Shown: positions 17,208 through 26,191, numbered from the stretch's first letter. The stretch is DNA of 64,000 nucleotides from CAIJXB01 sp964455905 (GCA_964455905.1 CAYVYN010000007.1:1-64000); one strand, 5' to 3'. The notes: generated from the letters alone by a model not told the origin. Program-made: numbers and translations.

Positions 17208-18906
17208 GTAAATTCTCCAATTTAATCGAGAGAGAAGATACCAATTCTTGGCTTAAAAATTCAATGTTTCTTAATTTTTTCATAAGCTGGTCTAGATAAG
17301 AAGAAGAAAGTCCGAGTAAAATATACCCCAAATACAAGCCCCCATCTTTTTCAGAGTAAAAAACAAGAGATTGAGAAGAACTCAATCCTAACCCATCGAT
17401 AAAAGTCTTAAAACCCTCTTTCTCCCTTTGATCTATAAGCCGAAGTAAAAAAACAACCGCTCCCTTTCGAGCATCAAACTCAAGCCTCTTATCGATCGAA
17501 GCTTCTCTAGAAGTAAAAGCCCCCCAAAAATCATATAAGATTTTAAGCAGAACAGGGTCTATTACACTACGCATTTCCACAGGAAATACAGAATAAAAAA
17601 AATTCTCCACATCCAACTCGTCTCTACCATCATTTAAAGAACACATTTTTTTAAAAACATATAAGTTCTCCATCTGATTAGCGATCATACCCCCATTATA
17701 GTCTCTAAAATCACCAACAACACGCTGAATCTCATTCACAACATCCTGTCTAGCTTTCCATAAATTCAATGAGTGATCTCTTCTAAGGTAAAAAGATTTA
17801 GGTATCTGCAAACGAAACACTGTGGCTTCCTTATAATATTTCCCCCTAAGCAAACCGACCTTTTTAACACGGTCTTCAACAAAAACAAATCGAGAAGATT
17901 TTTTTTTGAAAATTTCCTTAAGAGACAGGTAAGATCCTACCGGTAAAATACGCAGAAGAATAATTGTAAAAGTCAACTCTACATCTGTTTGCTCCTGAAA
18001 AGAAATATAGCCTTGAGGAATATCCTTTACGTACTTTAATTGGTCACTCAAAATTAAAATATTTTTCATGACCTCCTCCTCATTTCTAGGCATAAAAACA
18101 GAAGGCATTAATTTTTCGATTTGATTCTCCAAAACAAAAGGAAATCTTTTCCTCAAATAACGCATTTCAGAAAAAGAAAAAAAAGCATCCCCCATTCGCT
18201 CAACTTCCAAATAAAAAATATAGATTTTATCTTGTTTATTTACATATTCAAACTGAGACCCCTCTACAATTTCTACGCCAGGCAAATGCTCTTTCAGGGC
18301 TTTAATAAGATGCCTTTCTTCAAACATTTCATAAGGTTTTAAAAAGTTAAGACCCACAAAAACACCCAATACCTTTTTTACCCCAAAAGGAGAATGCACT
18401 CGAACTTGACTAAGCTTAAAACTCACATGCCTTTTAGCTGGGGTTTCTTCTATTAATCGCCTGAGTCCCTTTCTAAACAAATAGAAAACACAAACCATAC
18501 GGGTGAGATGCTGAGATTCTCGAATTTGCTTAAAAGTTTCCTTGCAATTAGCGAAAAAATATTGCATTTGCCCAAAAACATCATAGTCAAATTCGTTAGG
18601 CCTCCGATGAATAAGCGAAGAAATCCTTTCATGAATGACTAAATTTTTTTCAGAAGAAAAACACCCCTTTCGATCGAGAACTCTATTTCCTTGATAAACT
18701 GATAAGGCGCCCAACCTAATTTCCGGCTCAACGTGAGGAAATCGATTAAAAACAAGCTCCCATTCAAATTTATTTTCGCAAAAAAAACGAGCCTCTAAAA
18801 AAAACAAATAAGCGATCAGAAAAAGACTTAAAAGAAAAAGTCCAACTACCAAAAGAATGAAAAGCCATTTTTTTTCCAGGAGAAAGCCACTTCGCAAGCA
18901 TTTCAT
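17200..18906 (-). CDS. Unknown membrane protein with one N-terminal transmembrane segment
   Basis: About 568 residues from the ATG at 18906; an in-frame GTG at 18924 has no SD. One strong transmembrane segment spans residues 14-37 (WLFILLVVGLFLLSLFLIAY). A long, mostly hydrophilic part rich in Phe, Arg and Glu follows, with no family I recognise. The frame is open and ends 8 bases inside rpe, so it belongs to the lysC-acc transcription unit. Its 5' end overlaps the preceding 128-residue frame by 137 bases, far more than its neighbours do. An A8 run at 18868-18875 (mRNA strand) lies in that overlap. It may be the main part of a larger protein joined to the upstream frame by slippage or a base-count error. 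Confidence 0.7.
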   Translation of the reverse strand: MKCLRSGFLLEKKWLFILLVVGLFLLSLFLIAYLFFLEARFFCENKFEWELVFNRFPHVEPEIRLGALSVYQGNRVLDRKGCFSSEKNLVIHERISSLIHRRPNEFDYDVFGQMQYFFANCKETFKQIRESQHLTRMVCVFYLFRKGLRRLIEETPAKRHVSFKLSQVRVHSPFGVKKVLGVFVGLNFLKPYEMFEERHLIKALKEHLPGVEIVEGSQFEYVNKQDKIYIFYLEVERMGDAFFSFSEMRYLRKRFPFVLENQIEKLMPSVFMPRNEEEVMKNILILSDQLKYVKDIPQGYISFQEQTDVELTFTIILLRILPVGSYLSLKEIFKKKSSRFVFVEDRVKKVGLLRGKYYKEATVFRLQIPKSFYLRRDHSLNLWKARQDVVNEIQRVVGDFRDYNGGMIANQMENLYVFKKMCSLNDGRDELDVENFFYSVFPVEMRSVIDPVLLKILYDFWGAFTSREASIDKRLEFDARKGAVVFLLRLIDQREKEGFKTFIDGLGLSSSQSLVFYSEKDGGLYLGYILLGLSSSYLDQLMKKLRNIEFLSQELVSSLSIKLENLHG

Positions 18907-19156
18907 AAAAAAAATTCTCGACACCCGGATAAAAAGAGCAAACTAATAAAACAACCCCTCCATCGCCTGTTGAAAAAGGAAGCATTTTGACCACAGGAGT
19001 AAGCTCATCAAAACTTTCTTTAGTAAAAAACGAAGAAGACAAAGATAATTTTTTCAGTCCGTTTCGAATAATGGAAACAACAATATGATCATAAGCAAGA
19101 TCGCCTGTTGGCGAAACTTGGATATCTAGTAACGCCGCATTCGAAACAAGAAACAT
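18770..19156 (-). CDS. Unknown ORF after lysC, possible N-terminal part of the next protein
   Basis: A 128-codon frame whose ATG (19156) has a strong SD (AAGGGGGG) that starts inside the lysC stop, so initiation here is well supported. Residues 1-98 look like ordinary globular protein (MFLVSNAALLDIQVSPTGDL and on). After the A8 run the frame continues as Phe/Ser-rich sequence that shadows the transmembrane segment of the other frame. Dropping one A of the run would give AKWLSPGKK followed directly by WLFILLVVGLF. I therefore think only the first 98 residues or so are real coding sequence in this frame. Function unknown. Confidence 0.55.
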   Translation of the reverse strand: MFLVSNAALLDIQVSPTGDLAYDHIVVSIIRNGLKKLSLSSSFFTKESFDELTPVVKMLPFSTGDGGVVLLVCSFYPGVENFFYEMLAKWLSPGKKMAFHSFGSWTFSFKSFSDRLFVFFRGSFFLRK

Positions 19157-19165
19157 CTACCCCCC

Positions 19166-19936
19166 TTATTCATAAATAGGGTTACCTTCCAAAACCGAAA
19201 AAGAAGAAATCAGCGTCCCCCCACTATTCGGATCGTTAAAAGAAAGAACATATAACGGAAGACTGTTTTTTGACGCCAGCTCTAAAGCTCTCACATGAAG
19301 AATCTCAGCACCAGCCCTCATAATAGACAAAGCCTCTTCATAGGTTAAAAAAGAAAAAAACTTACTATCAGGATTTTTTTTAGGATCTTCCGAATAAACA
19401 CCTTTAACATCCTTAAAAAACTCTACTTTAAGAGCCCCTAGAGATACTCCTAAAGCAACTGCAGAAGTGTCAGATCCGCCTCTTCCAAGGGTTGTAATTT
19501 CTTTTAAAGAGCTCATTCCCTGAAAACCAGCCACGATGACTATTTTACCTTCCTCTAGGTGTTTTAAAATCCTAAAAGGCTTAACATCCACAATTCTGGC
19601 TTCCGAGTGATCTGCTGTAGTTATGATGCCAGACTGACTCCCAGTTAAACTAATAGCATCCATTCCCTTTAAAGAAAGAGCCATAGCCAAAAGAGCTATA
19701 CTAATTCTTTCACCGACAGAAACAAGCATGTCTAGCTCTCTTTTAGGAGGATGAGGATGTACTTGCTTGGCTAAGCTCAATAAATCATCTGTGGTATCCC
19801 CCATAGCACTAACCACAACAACCACTTTAGAATAAGTTTTTTGCCTATCTATAATAATATCAGCAATCCGTGCAAAACAATCCGGACTAGCAACCGAAGC
19901 GCCCCCAAACTTTAGAACTAAAACCCTGTCTTCCAT
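19166..19936 (-). CDS. lysC: Aspartate kinase, catalytic domain only
   Basis: Phosphorylates aspartate, the first step toward lysine, threonine and meso-diaminopimelate. The ATG at 19936 is preceded by GGTGG at 8 bases and gives 256 residues starting MEDRVLVLKFGGASVASP. Motifs are KFGG, VVVSAMGDTTDDLL, GERISIALLAMAL, ITTLGRGGSDTSAVALG, DVKGVYSEDPK and AGAEILHVRALELA. The protein stops at DPNSGGTLI plus about 15 residues, where other aspartokinases continue into two ACT domains. It thus lacks the allosteric region. An in-frame upstream start at 20011 adds an unlikely 25 residues. First gene of the long minus-strand run and divergent from rpsA. Confidence 0.9.
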   Translation of the reverse strand: MEDRVLVLKFGGASVASPDCFARIADIIIDRQKTYSKVVVVVSAMGDTTDDLLSLAKQVHPHPPKRELDMLVSVGERISIALLAMALSLKGMDAISLTGSQSGIITTADHSEARIVDVKPFRILKHLEEGKIVIVAGFQGMSSLKEITTLGRGGSDTSAVALGVSLGALKVEFFKDVKGVYSEDPKKNPDSKFFSFLTYEEALSIMRAGAEILHVRALELASKNSLPLYVLSFNDPNSGGTLISSFSVLEGNPIYE

Positions 19937-20063
19937 TAAAAAAACCACCATATTAAGATGTACTTTCAGCGGCAAAATATAAGATATTTTAGATTGATAA
20001 GCAAATTGCATTTAAAAAAACAGTGAAACCCTCCTAAAAAAACAGAACGTCTAAAAAATGGCA

Positions 20064-20092
20064 TTGATTTTTTACATTACGCTTGCTACACT
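20064..20092 (+). promoter_or_regulatory. Candidate rpsA promoter
   Basis: TTGATT (20064-20069) and TACACT (20087-20092) are separated by exactly 17 bases, 38 bases before the rpsA ATG. Each hexamer matches 4 of 6 consensus positions. It lies in the divergent lysC/rpsA gap and is the only good pair I see there. Confidence 0.5.
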
Positions 20093-20129
20093 CTCACCTG
20101 TAACGTAAAAACTAGGAGAAACCCTTAAC

Positions 20130-21911
20130 ATGTCTAAACATTCAACCTATGATTGGAATTGCTGCAAAATAATCGACGACGTCGATTACAAAGAAGAAGA
20201 TTTCAGTCAATTCAAAAAATTACTAAGCAAAAAAGAAGAAGCTTCTACAGAAGGATGCATCTCATCAATGACCGCCGGTCAAATTTTAAAAGGCGTCATT
20301 GTTGAATTGACTAAAGATTTTGTAGTCGTCGATGTAGGACTTAAATCAGAAGGGCTCGTGCCAATTCAAGAATTTTCTGAGCCTAAAGAACTTATTCTAG
20401 GAACAGAGATCGAAGTATTTTTAGATCAAACCGAAGGTGAAGATGGTCAAATTGTTTTATCTAGAGATAAAGCAAAAAGACAAAGACAATGGGAACACAT
20501 CAGCACAAATTGCAATGAAGGATCTATCGTTAAAGGAAAAGTTCTCCGTAAAGTTAAAGGCGGCTTAATGGTCGACATCGGAATGGAAGCCTTCTTACCT
20601 GGATCTCAAATTGACAATAAGAGAATTAAAAATCTAGACGAGTACATTGGATACGAATTCGAATTCAAAATACTTAAAATTAACGGAGAGCGCAAAAACA
20701 TTGTTGTATCTCGTCGTGAAATCCTAGAAGAAGAAAGAATTTCTAGAAAAGCAGAGCTCCTTGGAAATATTCAAGAGGGAGAAGTTCGCACAGGTGTAGT
20801 AAAAAACATCACTGACTTCGGAGTTTTTCTTGATCTAGATGGTATCGATGGCCTACTACACATCACAGACATGACATGGAAGCGCATTAAACATCCTTCT
20901 GAAATGGTACAACTTGGACAAGAACTCGAAGTTATCATTCTTCATGTAGACAAAGACAAAGGTCGTGTCGCTCTTGGAATGAAACAAAAAGAAAGTAATC
21001 CATGGGAAGAAATCGAAAAAAGATACCCTATTGGAACAAAAATTCATGGTAAAATTGTTAATTTAGTCGCTTACGGCGCTTTTATTGAAATCGAGCCAGG
21101 CATTGAAGGTCTTATCCACGTTTCTGAAATGTCTTGGATAAAGAACGTTTCTGATCCTAGCGAAATTGTGAAAAAAGGCGATGACGTAACTGCTATCGTT
21201 TTATCTATCCAAAAAGAAGAAGGTAAAATTTCTTTAGGAATTAAACAAACAGAAAAAAATCCATGGGATGATGTAGACGCAAAATACCCTATTGGCAGCA
21301 GTGTTGAAGCAGAAATCCGCAATTTAACAAACTACGGAGCTTTTGTTGAACTCGAACCAGGTATTGATGGTCTTATTCACATTTCTGACCTAAGCTGGAT
21401 TAAAAAAGTTTCTCACCCTTCAGAAGTTTTGAAAAAAGGTGACAAAGTTGAAGCTGTTGTTTTATCTGTAGATAAAGAAAGCAAAAAAATCACATTAGGC
21501 GTTAAACAATTAGGAAACAATCCTTGGGAATCTATAGAGAAAAAGATTCCAGTTGGAAGCCTTGTTCAAGGAACAGTTTCTAAAATAACAGCGTTTGGTG
21601 CTTTTGTAGAGTTAACAAATGGAATTGAAGCTCTTGTTCACGTAACAGAGATTTCTGATCAACCATTTGGTAAAGTCGAAGAAGTGATTAATAAAGGTGA
21701 TGAAATCACTGCAAAAGTGATTAAATTAGATCCTGAACATAAAAAAATCGCTCTTTCAATTAAAGAATATTTAATAGACAAAAACAACCATAATAGAGAC
21801 GATATTGTTGTCGGTACTACAAAAAAACCTGCAGCTAAAAGAAAAAAGAAATCTGAAGAAGAAGTCACTTCCGAAACAAGTGAAGAAAAAACTGCAGGAG
21901 AAGAGGCTTAA
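20130..21911 (+). CDS. rpsA: 30S ribosomal protein S1
   Basis: A 593-residue S1, which helps bind mRNA to the 30S subunit. Six S1 (OB-fold) domains run from about residue 50 to 550. The first (SMTAGQILKGVIVELTKDFV) and second (GSIVKGKVLRKVKGGLMVDIG) are the divergent ribosome-binding ones. Domains 3-6 carry the standard pattern GVFLDLDGIDGLLHITDM, GAFIEIEPGIEGLIHVSEMS, GAFVELEPGIDGLIHISDLS and GAFVELTNGIEALVHVTEIS. The tail is Lys/Glu-rich (KKPAAKRKKKSEEE). AGGAGA precedes the ATG by about 10 bases. It starts the translation cluster rpsA-nusA-infB-rbfA-truB and is followed by a hairpin that may limit read-through. Confidence 0.97.
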   Translation: MSKHSTYDWNCCKIIDDVDYKEEDFSQFKKLLSKKEEASTEGCISSMTAGQILKGVIVELTKDFVVVDVGLKSEGLVPIQEFSEPKELILGTEIEVFLDQTEGEDGQIVLSRDKAKRQRQWEHISTNCNEGSIVKGKVLRKVKGGLMVDIGMEAFLPGSQIDNKRIKNLDEYIGYEFEFKILKINGERKNIVVSRREILEEERISRKAELLGNIQEGEVRTGVVKNITDFGVFLDLDGIDGLLHITDMTWKRIKHPSEMVQLGQELEVIILHVDKDKGRVALGMKQKESNPWEEIEKRYPIGTKIHGKIVNLVAYGAFIEIEPGIEGLIHVSEMSWIKNVSDPSEIVKKGDDVTAIVLSIQKEEGKISLGIKQTEKNPWDDVDAKYPIGSSVEAEIRNLTNYGAFVELEPGIDGLIHISDLSWIKKVSHPSEVLKKGDKVEAVVLSVDKESKKITLGVKQLGNNPWESIEKKIPVGSLVQGTVSKITAFGAFVELTNGIEALVHVTEISDQPFGKVEEVINKGDEITAKVIKLDPEHKKIALSIKEYLIDKNNHNRDDIVVGTTKKPAAKRKKKSEEEVTSETSEEKTAGEEA

Positions 21912-21953
21912 TCCCCTCTTCCTTTTGAATAGTATTAGTCCTTAAAAGGTAAG

Positions 21954-21983
21954 TGTCAGAGGTATCAAAACCTCTGACATTTT
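21954..21983 (+). terminator. Hairpin after rpsA (terminator or attenuator)
   Basis: A perfect 10-base-pair stem, TGTCAGAGGT (21954-21963) with ACCTCTGACA (21970-21979), six-base loop, then TTTT. Lying between rpsA and nusA, it could reduce expression of the downstream genes relative to rpsA. Confidence 0.65.
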
Positions 21984-22029
21984 AAATAATTTAACTGGGA
22001 GCAGCGTTTCCTATCTCCGCGCTGTTAAA

Positions 22030-23304
22030 ATGATGAATAAAGATTTACTTGCCATCTTTGAATACCTTGAACGCGAAAAAGGGATCAAAAGAGATATCAT
22101 CGTAGATGCGATAGAAGAGGCTCTTAAAACAGCAGCCCGTAAAAGCGTAAAAGATTTTCTTAACGTATCCGTTTCCATGAATCCAAAAACGGGAGCTATT
22201 AACGTAATTGCACAAAAAGAAGTTGTAGATAACGTTACCATCCCAAACGAAGAAATTTCTCTAAAAGACGCTCAAGTTCTACATCCTGATTGTTCCGTTG
22301 GAGATTGGGTTGATTTAATTATCACGCCGGCTGATTTTGGAAGAATTGCTGCGCAAACAGCTAAACAAGTTATATCACAAAAACTTAGAACAGCAGAAAA
22401 AGACGTTATTTGCGAAGAATACCGACATAGAATCAACGAAATTATTTCAGGAACAGTTAAACGAATCGTTCGTGGAAACACCCTCATTGTTGATCTTGGA
22501 AAAGTCGAAGGCATTCTCCCTGAACGTTTTTATCCTAGAACAGAAAAATACAACGTAGGGGATCGAGTCCAGGCTCTTCTTTACGAAGTAAAAGATACCG
22601 ATAACGGAGGCGCAGAAGTTGTTCTTTCCAGAAGCCACCCAGATTTCGTAGTACAACTTTTCGAACTAGAAGTCCCTGAGCTAAAAGACGGAACCGTTAC
22701 TATTGAAAAAATAGTAAGAGAAGCTGGCTACAGAACAAAAATGGCAGTACGTTCTTCTGATGCGAAAGTAGACCCAGTGGGTGCTTGCGTTGGAGTAAGA
22801 GGATCTCGTGTAAAAAACTTGATCAGAGAATTAAACAATGAAAAAATTGACATCATGCCCTACTCCGATGATCCAATTAAATTGTTACAAAACGCCTTAG
22901 CTCCTATAGAAGTAAAAAAAATTACTCTATCGGATGATAAAAGAACCGTTTTTGTTGTTGTTGAAGACGAATTGTATCCTACTCTTTTAGGCAAAAGAGG
23001 CCTAAATGCAAGGCTCAATGGAGAACTTCTTGGTCTTGAATTGCAAATACAAAAACTTAGCGAATACCATGCCGCTATGGATGTTGAAAGAGAGAAAATG
23101 GCCTCTTTAGAGGATCCAGAACTTGACGAAGAACTAGCTATCGAAGGCATGAGTGCCATGATTGTTGAAAGTCTTATTAGCGCTGGATATGATACTTTGA
23201 GAAAAGTACTCAGTGCAAGTGCTAAAGAACTCGCCAACATACCAGAAATAAGTTTAGACATGGCAGATAAAATTTTAGAGCAAATTAGAAAAAAAAGGAT
23301 GTAA
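22030..23304 (+). CDS. nusA: Transcription termination/antitermination factor NusA
   Basis: A 424-residue NusA, which binds RNA polymerase and modulates pausing, termination and antitermination. The N-terminal domain begins MNKDLLAIFEYLEREKGIKR. Then come an S1 domain (ISGTVKRIVRGNTLIVDLGK, about residues 138-157), KH1/KH2 (DPVGACVGVRGSRVKNLIRE, about 250, and LLGKRGLNARLNGELLG, about 322), and a C-terminal helical repeat (IPEISLDMADKILEQIRKK). Two ATGs are adjacent (22030 and 22033); the second matches the chlamydial N-terminus MNKDL as I remember it. No clear SD precedes it. It ends 3 bases before the infB start. Confidence 0.96.
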   Translation: MMNKDLLAIFEYLEREKGIKRDIIVDAIEEALKTAARKSVKDFLNVSVSMNPKTGAINVIAQKEVVDNVTIPNEEISLKDAQVLHPDCSVGDWVDLIITPADFGRIAAQTAKQVISQKLRTAEKDVICEEYRHRINEIISGTVKRIVRGNTLIVDLGKVEGILPERFYPRTEKYNVGDRVQALLYEVKDTDNGGAEVVLSRSHPDFVVQLFELEVPELKDGTVTIEKIVREAGYRTKMAVRSSDAKVDPVGACVGVRGSRVKNLIRELNNEKIDIMPYSDDPIKLLQNALAPIEVKKITLSDDKRTVFVVVEDELYPTLLGKRGLNARLNGELLGLELQIQKLSEYHAAMDVEREKMASLEDPELDEELAIEGMSAMIVESLISAGYDTLRKVLSASAKELANIPEISLDMADKILEQIRKKRM

Positions 23305-23307
23305 CTT

Positions 23308-26181
23308 TTGGCTAAGAACCTGAAACTCAATATTAAAAATGCACAGCTTGCAGAAGCGCTTAAGTTGAGTCAACCTAAAAAAACAAGACCTCCTAAAGAA
23401 AAGCAAGAGCCTACTGAGCCTGCTGCAGAGGTAGTTTCAGTTCCAGAACCTGTTCAAGCAAAAGTTCCAGCTGAACCAACTCCAGTGGTAGAAACAGCAG
23501 CTCCCTCTCCTGCAAAAAAACAAGAAGAAACTCCTGTTGTTGAAGAGAAAGCTGCTCCTAAAATCACGCCGAAAGAACAGCCTTCGGCAAGCCAGGGAGA
23601 CTATAGCCAAAAACGTTTTTCTAATTCTCAAGATGAACGTCCCTATACCCCTAGAAGAGAAGGAAGCGCTCCTTATACACCAAGACAAGGTGGAGCTCCT
23701 TACACTCCAAGAGGAGAAGGTTCTTACCCTCCTAGAAGAGATAGCAATACACCGTATACACCAAGACCAGAAGGCTCCTATCCTCCTAGAAGAGATAACA
23801 ATACCCCATACACTCCAAGAGCAGAGGGTTCTTATCCTCCTAGAAGAGATAGTAATACACCTTATACACCAAGACCAGAAGGTTCCTATCCTCCTAGAAG
23901 AGACAACAACACACCTTATACACCAAGACCTGAAGGTTCTTACCCTCCAAGACGTGAAGGTAGCGCTCCTTATACACCAAGACAAGGTGGAGCTCCTTAC
24001 ACTCCTAGAAGAGATAGTAATACACCCTATACACCAAGACCAGAAGGCTCCTATCCTCCAAGACGTGAAGGCAGCGGTCCTTATACACCAAGACAAGGTG
24101 GAGCTCCTTACACTCCTAGAAGAGAAGGTAGTGGTCCTTACACGCCTAGAGCGCCTTTTAAAAGAGATCCACTCCCCCCTATTAAAGAACCAGGAAAAGA
24201 GATCCCTCAACAGCACCAGACGTACAAAAAGCCAACAAATAACTTTACATCAGACAAAGACAAAGGTGCCAAGAAGACAACTTCACAGGATCGCTCTTTT
24301 GACGCAAGAGATAGACATGGGCTAAGAGATGGCGACAATGAGCAATGGAGAAAACGTAAAGCTATAAAAACAAAACAACTTATAGATGACGTTATTAGAC
24401 CTAAAGAGCTAAACATAAGACTTCCTATTACCGTAAAAGATCTAGCTGTAGCGATGAAGCTGAAGGCTTCTCAATTAATTGCTAAACTTTTTATGCAAGG
24501 AGTCATTATTACTCTAAATGATTATTTAGATGATGAAACGACTATTCAGCTTTTGGGACATGAATTTGAATGTGAAATCTCTATCAACACAACAGAAGAA
24601 GAAAGACTTCGAATCACAGATAAAACAATTAAAAATGAGATCTTAGAAAGCGATGCTAACTTGCTCGAGTTGAGACCTCCTATTGTTACATTTATGGGAC
24701 ACGTCGACCACGGCAAAACCAGTTTAATCGACGCTATTCGTAAATCTAATGTTGCAGCTACTGAGTCTGGAGCAATTACCCAACATATTGGCGCTTTTAA
24801 ATGCCAAACACAAGTGGGTCTTATTACAGTATTGGATACGCCAGGCCACGAAGCATTCTCTTCTATGAGAGAGCGTGGAGCTGAAGTTACGGATATTGTA
24901 GTTCTTGTCGTAGCTGGTGACGAAGGAATTAAAACCCAAACAATTGAAGCGATTAAACAAGCGCAGCAAGCCGGCGTATCTTTAGTCGTAGCTATCAACA
25001 AATGCGACAAGCCAAACTTCGATCCTGAAGTAGTTTATCGCCAACTAGCAGAACAAAATCTTCTACCAGAAGCATGGGGTGGATCTGTCATTACTGTAAA
25101 CTGCTCTGCGGTAAGCGGTGAAGGCGTAAAAGAGCTCCTAGAAATGCTTGCCCTGCAAGCTGAGGTATTAGAGCTAAAAGCAAACCCAACAACTAGAGCT
25201 AGAGGAACAGTCATCGAATCAGAAATGCACAAAGGCCTTGGTGCCGTAGCAACTGTTCTTGTTCAGAATGGAACGTTACACCTTGGCGATGCGTTAGTTT
25301 TTGGTCATTTGTATGCTAAAGTTAAAACAATGCAAGATGAACATGGAAAAGACGTAACAACAGCTCCTCCATCTACTCCTGTCAAAATTACAGGACTCTC
25401 AGGCCTTCCTTTTGCTGGAAGTGAATTCATCGTTGTCAAAAACGAAAAAGAAGCTAGAGAGATTTCTGAAAAAAGAGATGAAGGACACAAAACTGGACTT
25501 CTCCAACAAACGAAAAAAGCGTCTATGGAAACACTACTGCAAAATAAAGTAGATTCTAGCGACAAAAAAACACTGAATTTAATTTTAAAAGCTGACGTTC
25601 AAGGCTCTTTAGAAGCTCTTAAATCCTCCCTACGTAAACTACCTTCCAAAAAAGTGGATGTTAACTTTATTGTAGAAGGCATCGGAGAGATTTCTGAATC
25701 TGATATTCAGTATGCTGCAACTTCTAAAGCTACTATTTTAGGATTCCACACACGAATAGAAAGCCATGCAGAAAGTCTCATCAAGCAAACAAAAGTGGAT
25801 ATTCGTCTACATGATATCATTTATCATGCAGTAGATGACATTCGCGCTGTAATGCTCTCTCTCTTAGACAAAATTCCACAAGAAAATGAAATGGGAGCTG
25901 CTCTTGTTAAGGCAGTATTTAAATCATCTCAAATTGGAAATATTGCCGGATGTCAAATTTCAGACGGAAATATTAAGAGAAATTGTCACGCTAGACTTTT
26001 ACGAGATAAAGAAGTTATCTGGAAAGGACCAATTGCCTCATTAAAAAGAGGAAAAGAAGATGTAAGAGAAGTTCTTAAAGGCTTCGAATGCGGAATCGTC
26101 CTTAACGGGTTTAATGACTTTAAAGAAGGCGACATTATTCAAGCTTATGAAATTATTTACCTACAACAAGAACTCACCTAA
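23308..26181 (+). CDS. infB: Translation initiation factor IF-2
   Basis: A 957-residue IF-2, the GTPase that places initiator tRNA on the 30S subunit. It starts at TTG (23308), preceded by AAAGGA; the start is three bases after the nusA stop. GTPase motifs are GHVDHGKTS (about residue 465), DTPGHEAFSSMRERGAEVTD (about 510) and NKCDKPNF (about 565), followed by domains II-IV and the fMet-tRNA-binding C-terminal domain. Residues about 110-285 are a tandem Pro/Tyr/Arg repeat (PYTPR, GSYPPRR) that is not part of the usual IF-2 N-region. Between it and the GTPase lies a basic linker and the IF2_N-like fold (VKDLAVAMKLKASQLIAKLF). Confidence 0.97.
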   Translation: MAKNLKLNIKNAQLAEALKLSQPKKTRPPKEKQEPTEPAAEVVSVPEPVQAKVPAEPTPVVETAAPSPAKKQEETPVVEEKAAPKITPKEQPSASQGDYSQKRFSNSQDERPYTPRREGSAPYTPRQGGAPYTPRGEGSYPPRRDSNTPYTPRPEGSYPPRRDNNTPYTPRAEGSYPPRRDSNTPYTPRPEGSYPPRRDNNTPYTPRPEGSYPPRREGSAPYTPRQGGAPYTPRRDSNTPYTPRPEGSYPPRREGSGPYTPRQGGAPYTPRREGSGPYTPRAPFKRDPLPPIKEPGKEIPQQHQTYKKPTNNFTSDKDKGAKKTTSQDRSFDARDRHGLRDGDNEQWRKRKAIKTKQLIDDVIRPKELNIRLPITVKDLAVAMKLKASQLIAKLFMQGVIITLNDYLDDETTIQLLGHEFECEISINTTEEERLRITDKTIKNEILESDANLLELRPPIVTFMGHVDHGKTSLIDAIRKSNVAATESGAITQHIGAFKCQTQVGLITVLDTPGHEAFSSMRERGAEVTDIVVLVVAGDEGIKTQTIEAIKQAQQAGVSLVVAINKCDKPNFDPEVVYRQLAEQNLLPEAWGGSVITVNCSAVSGEGVKELLEMLALQAEVLELKANPTTRARGTVIESEMHKGLGAVATVLVQNGTLHLGDALVFGHLYAKVKTMQDEHGKDVTTAPPSTPVKITGLSGLPFAGSEFIVVKNEKEAREISEKRDEGHKTGLLQQTKKASMETLLQNKVDSSDKKTLNLILKADVQGSLEALKSSLRKLPSKKVDVNFIVEGIGEISESDIQYAATSKATILGFHTRIESHAESLIKQTKVDIRLHDIIYHAVDDIRAVMLSLLDKIPQENEMGAALVKAVFKSSQIGNIAGCQISDGNIKRNCHARLLRDKEVIWKGPIASLKRGKEDVREVLKGFECGIVLNGFNDFKEGDIIQAYEIIYLQQELT
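23642..24156 (+). repeat. infB: In-frame tandem repeat encoding PYTPR/SYPPRR units in IF-2
   Basis: About 515 bases of imperfect repeats of roughly 24-60 bases. They encode alternations of PYTPRREGSA, PYTPRQGGA, PYTPRPEGSYPPRRDSNT and PYTPRAEGSYPPRRDNNT. Unit order shuffles (RDSNT, RDNNT, REGSA, RQGGA), as expected from slippage or unequal recombination. The region keeps other frames open too, which creates long but false reading frames on both strands. Confidence 0.9.
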
Positions 26182-26191
26182 TTAAAAACCT

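Noticed and set aside
22337..22558. 73-codon plus-strand frame inside nusA
   Set aside because: It lies in another frame of nusA between well-matched NusA motifs and has no SD.
23642..24156. CRISPR array
   Set aside because: Repeats are in-frame, imperfect and contiguous with no unique spacers, and lie inside infB.
23437..24325. Long frames of about 260 codons on both strands over the infB repeat
   Set aside because: They are low-complexity translations of the tandem repeat in other frames. The IF-2 frame explains the region.
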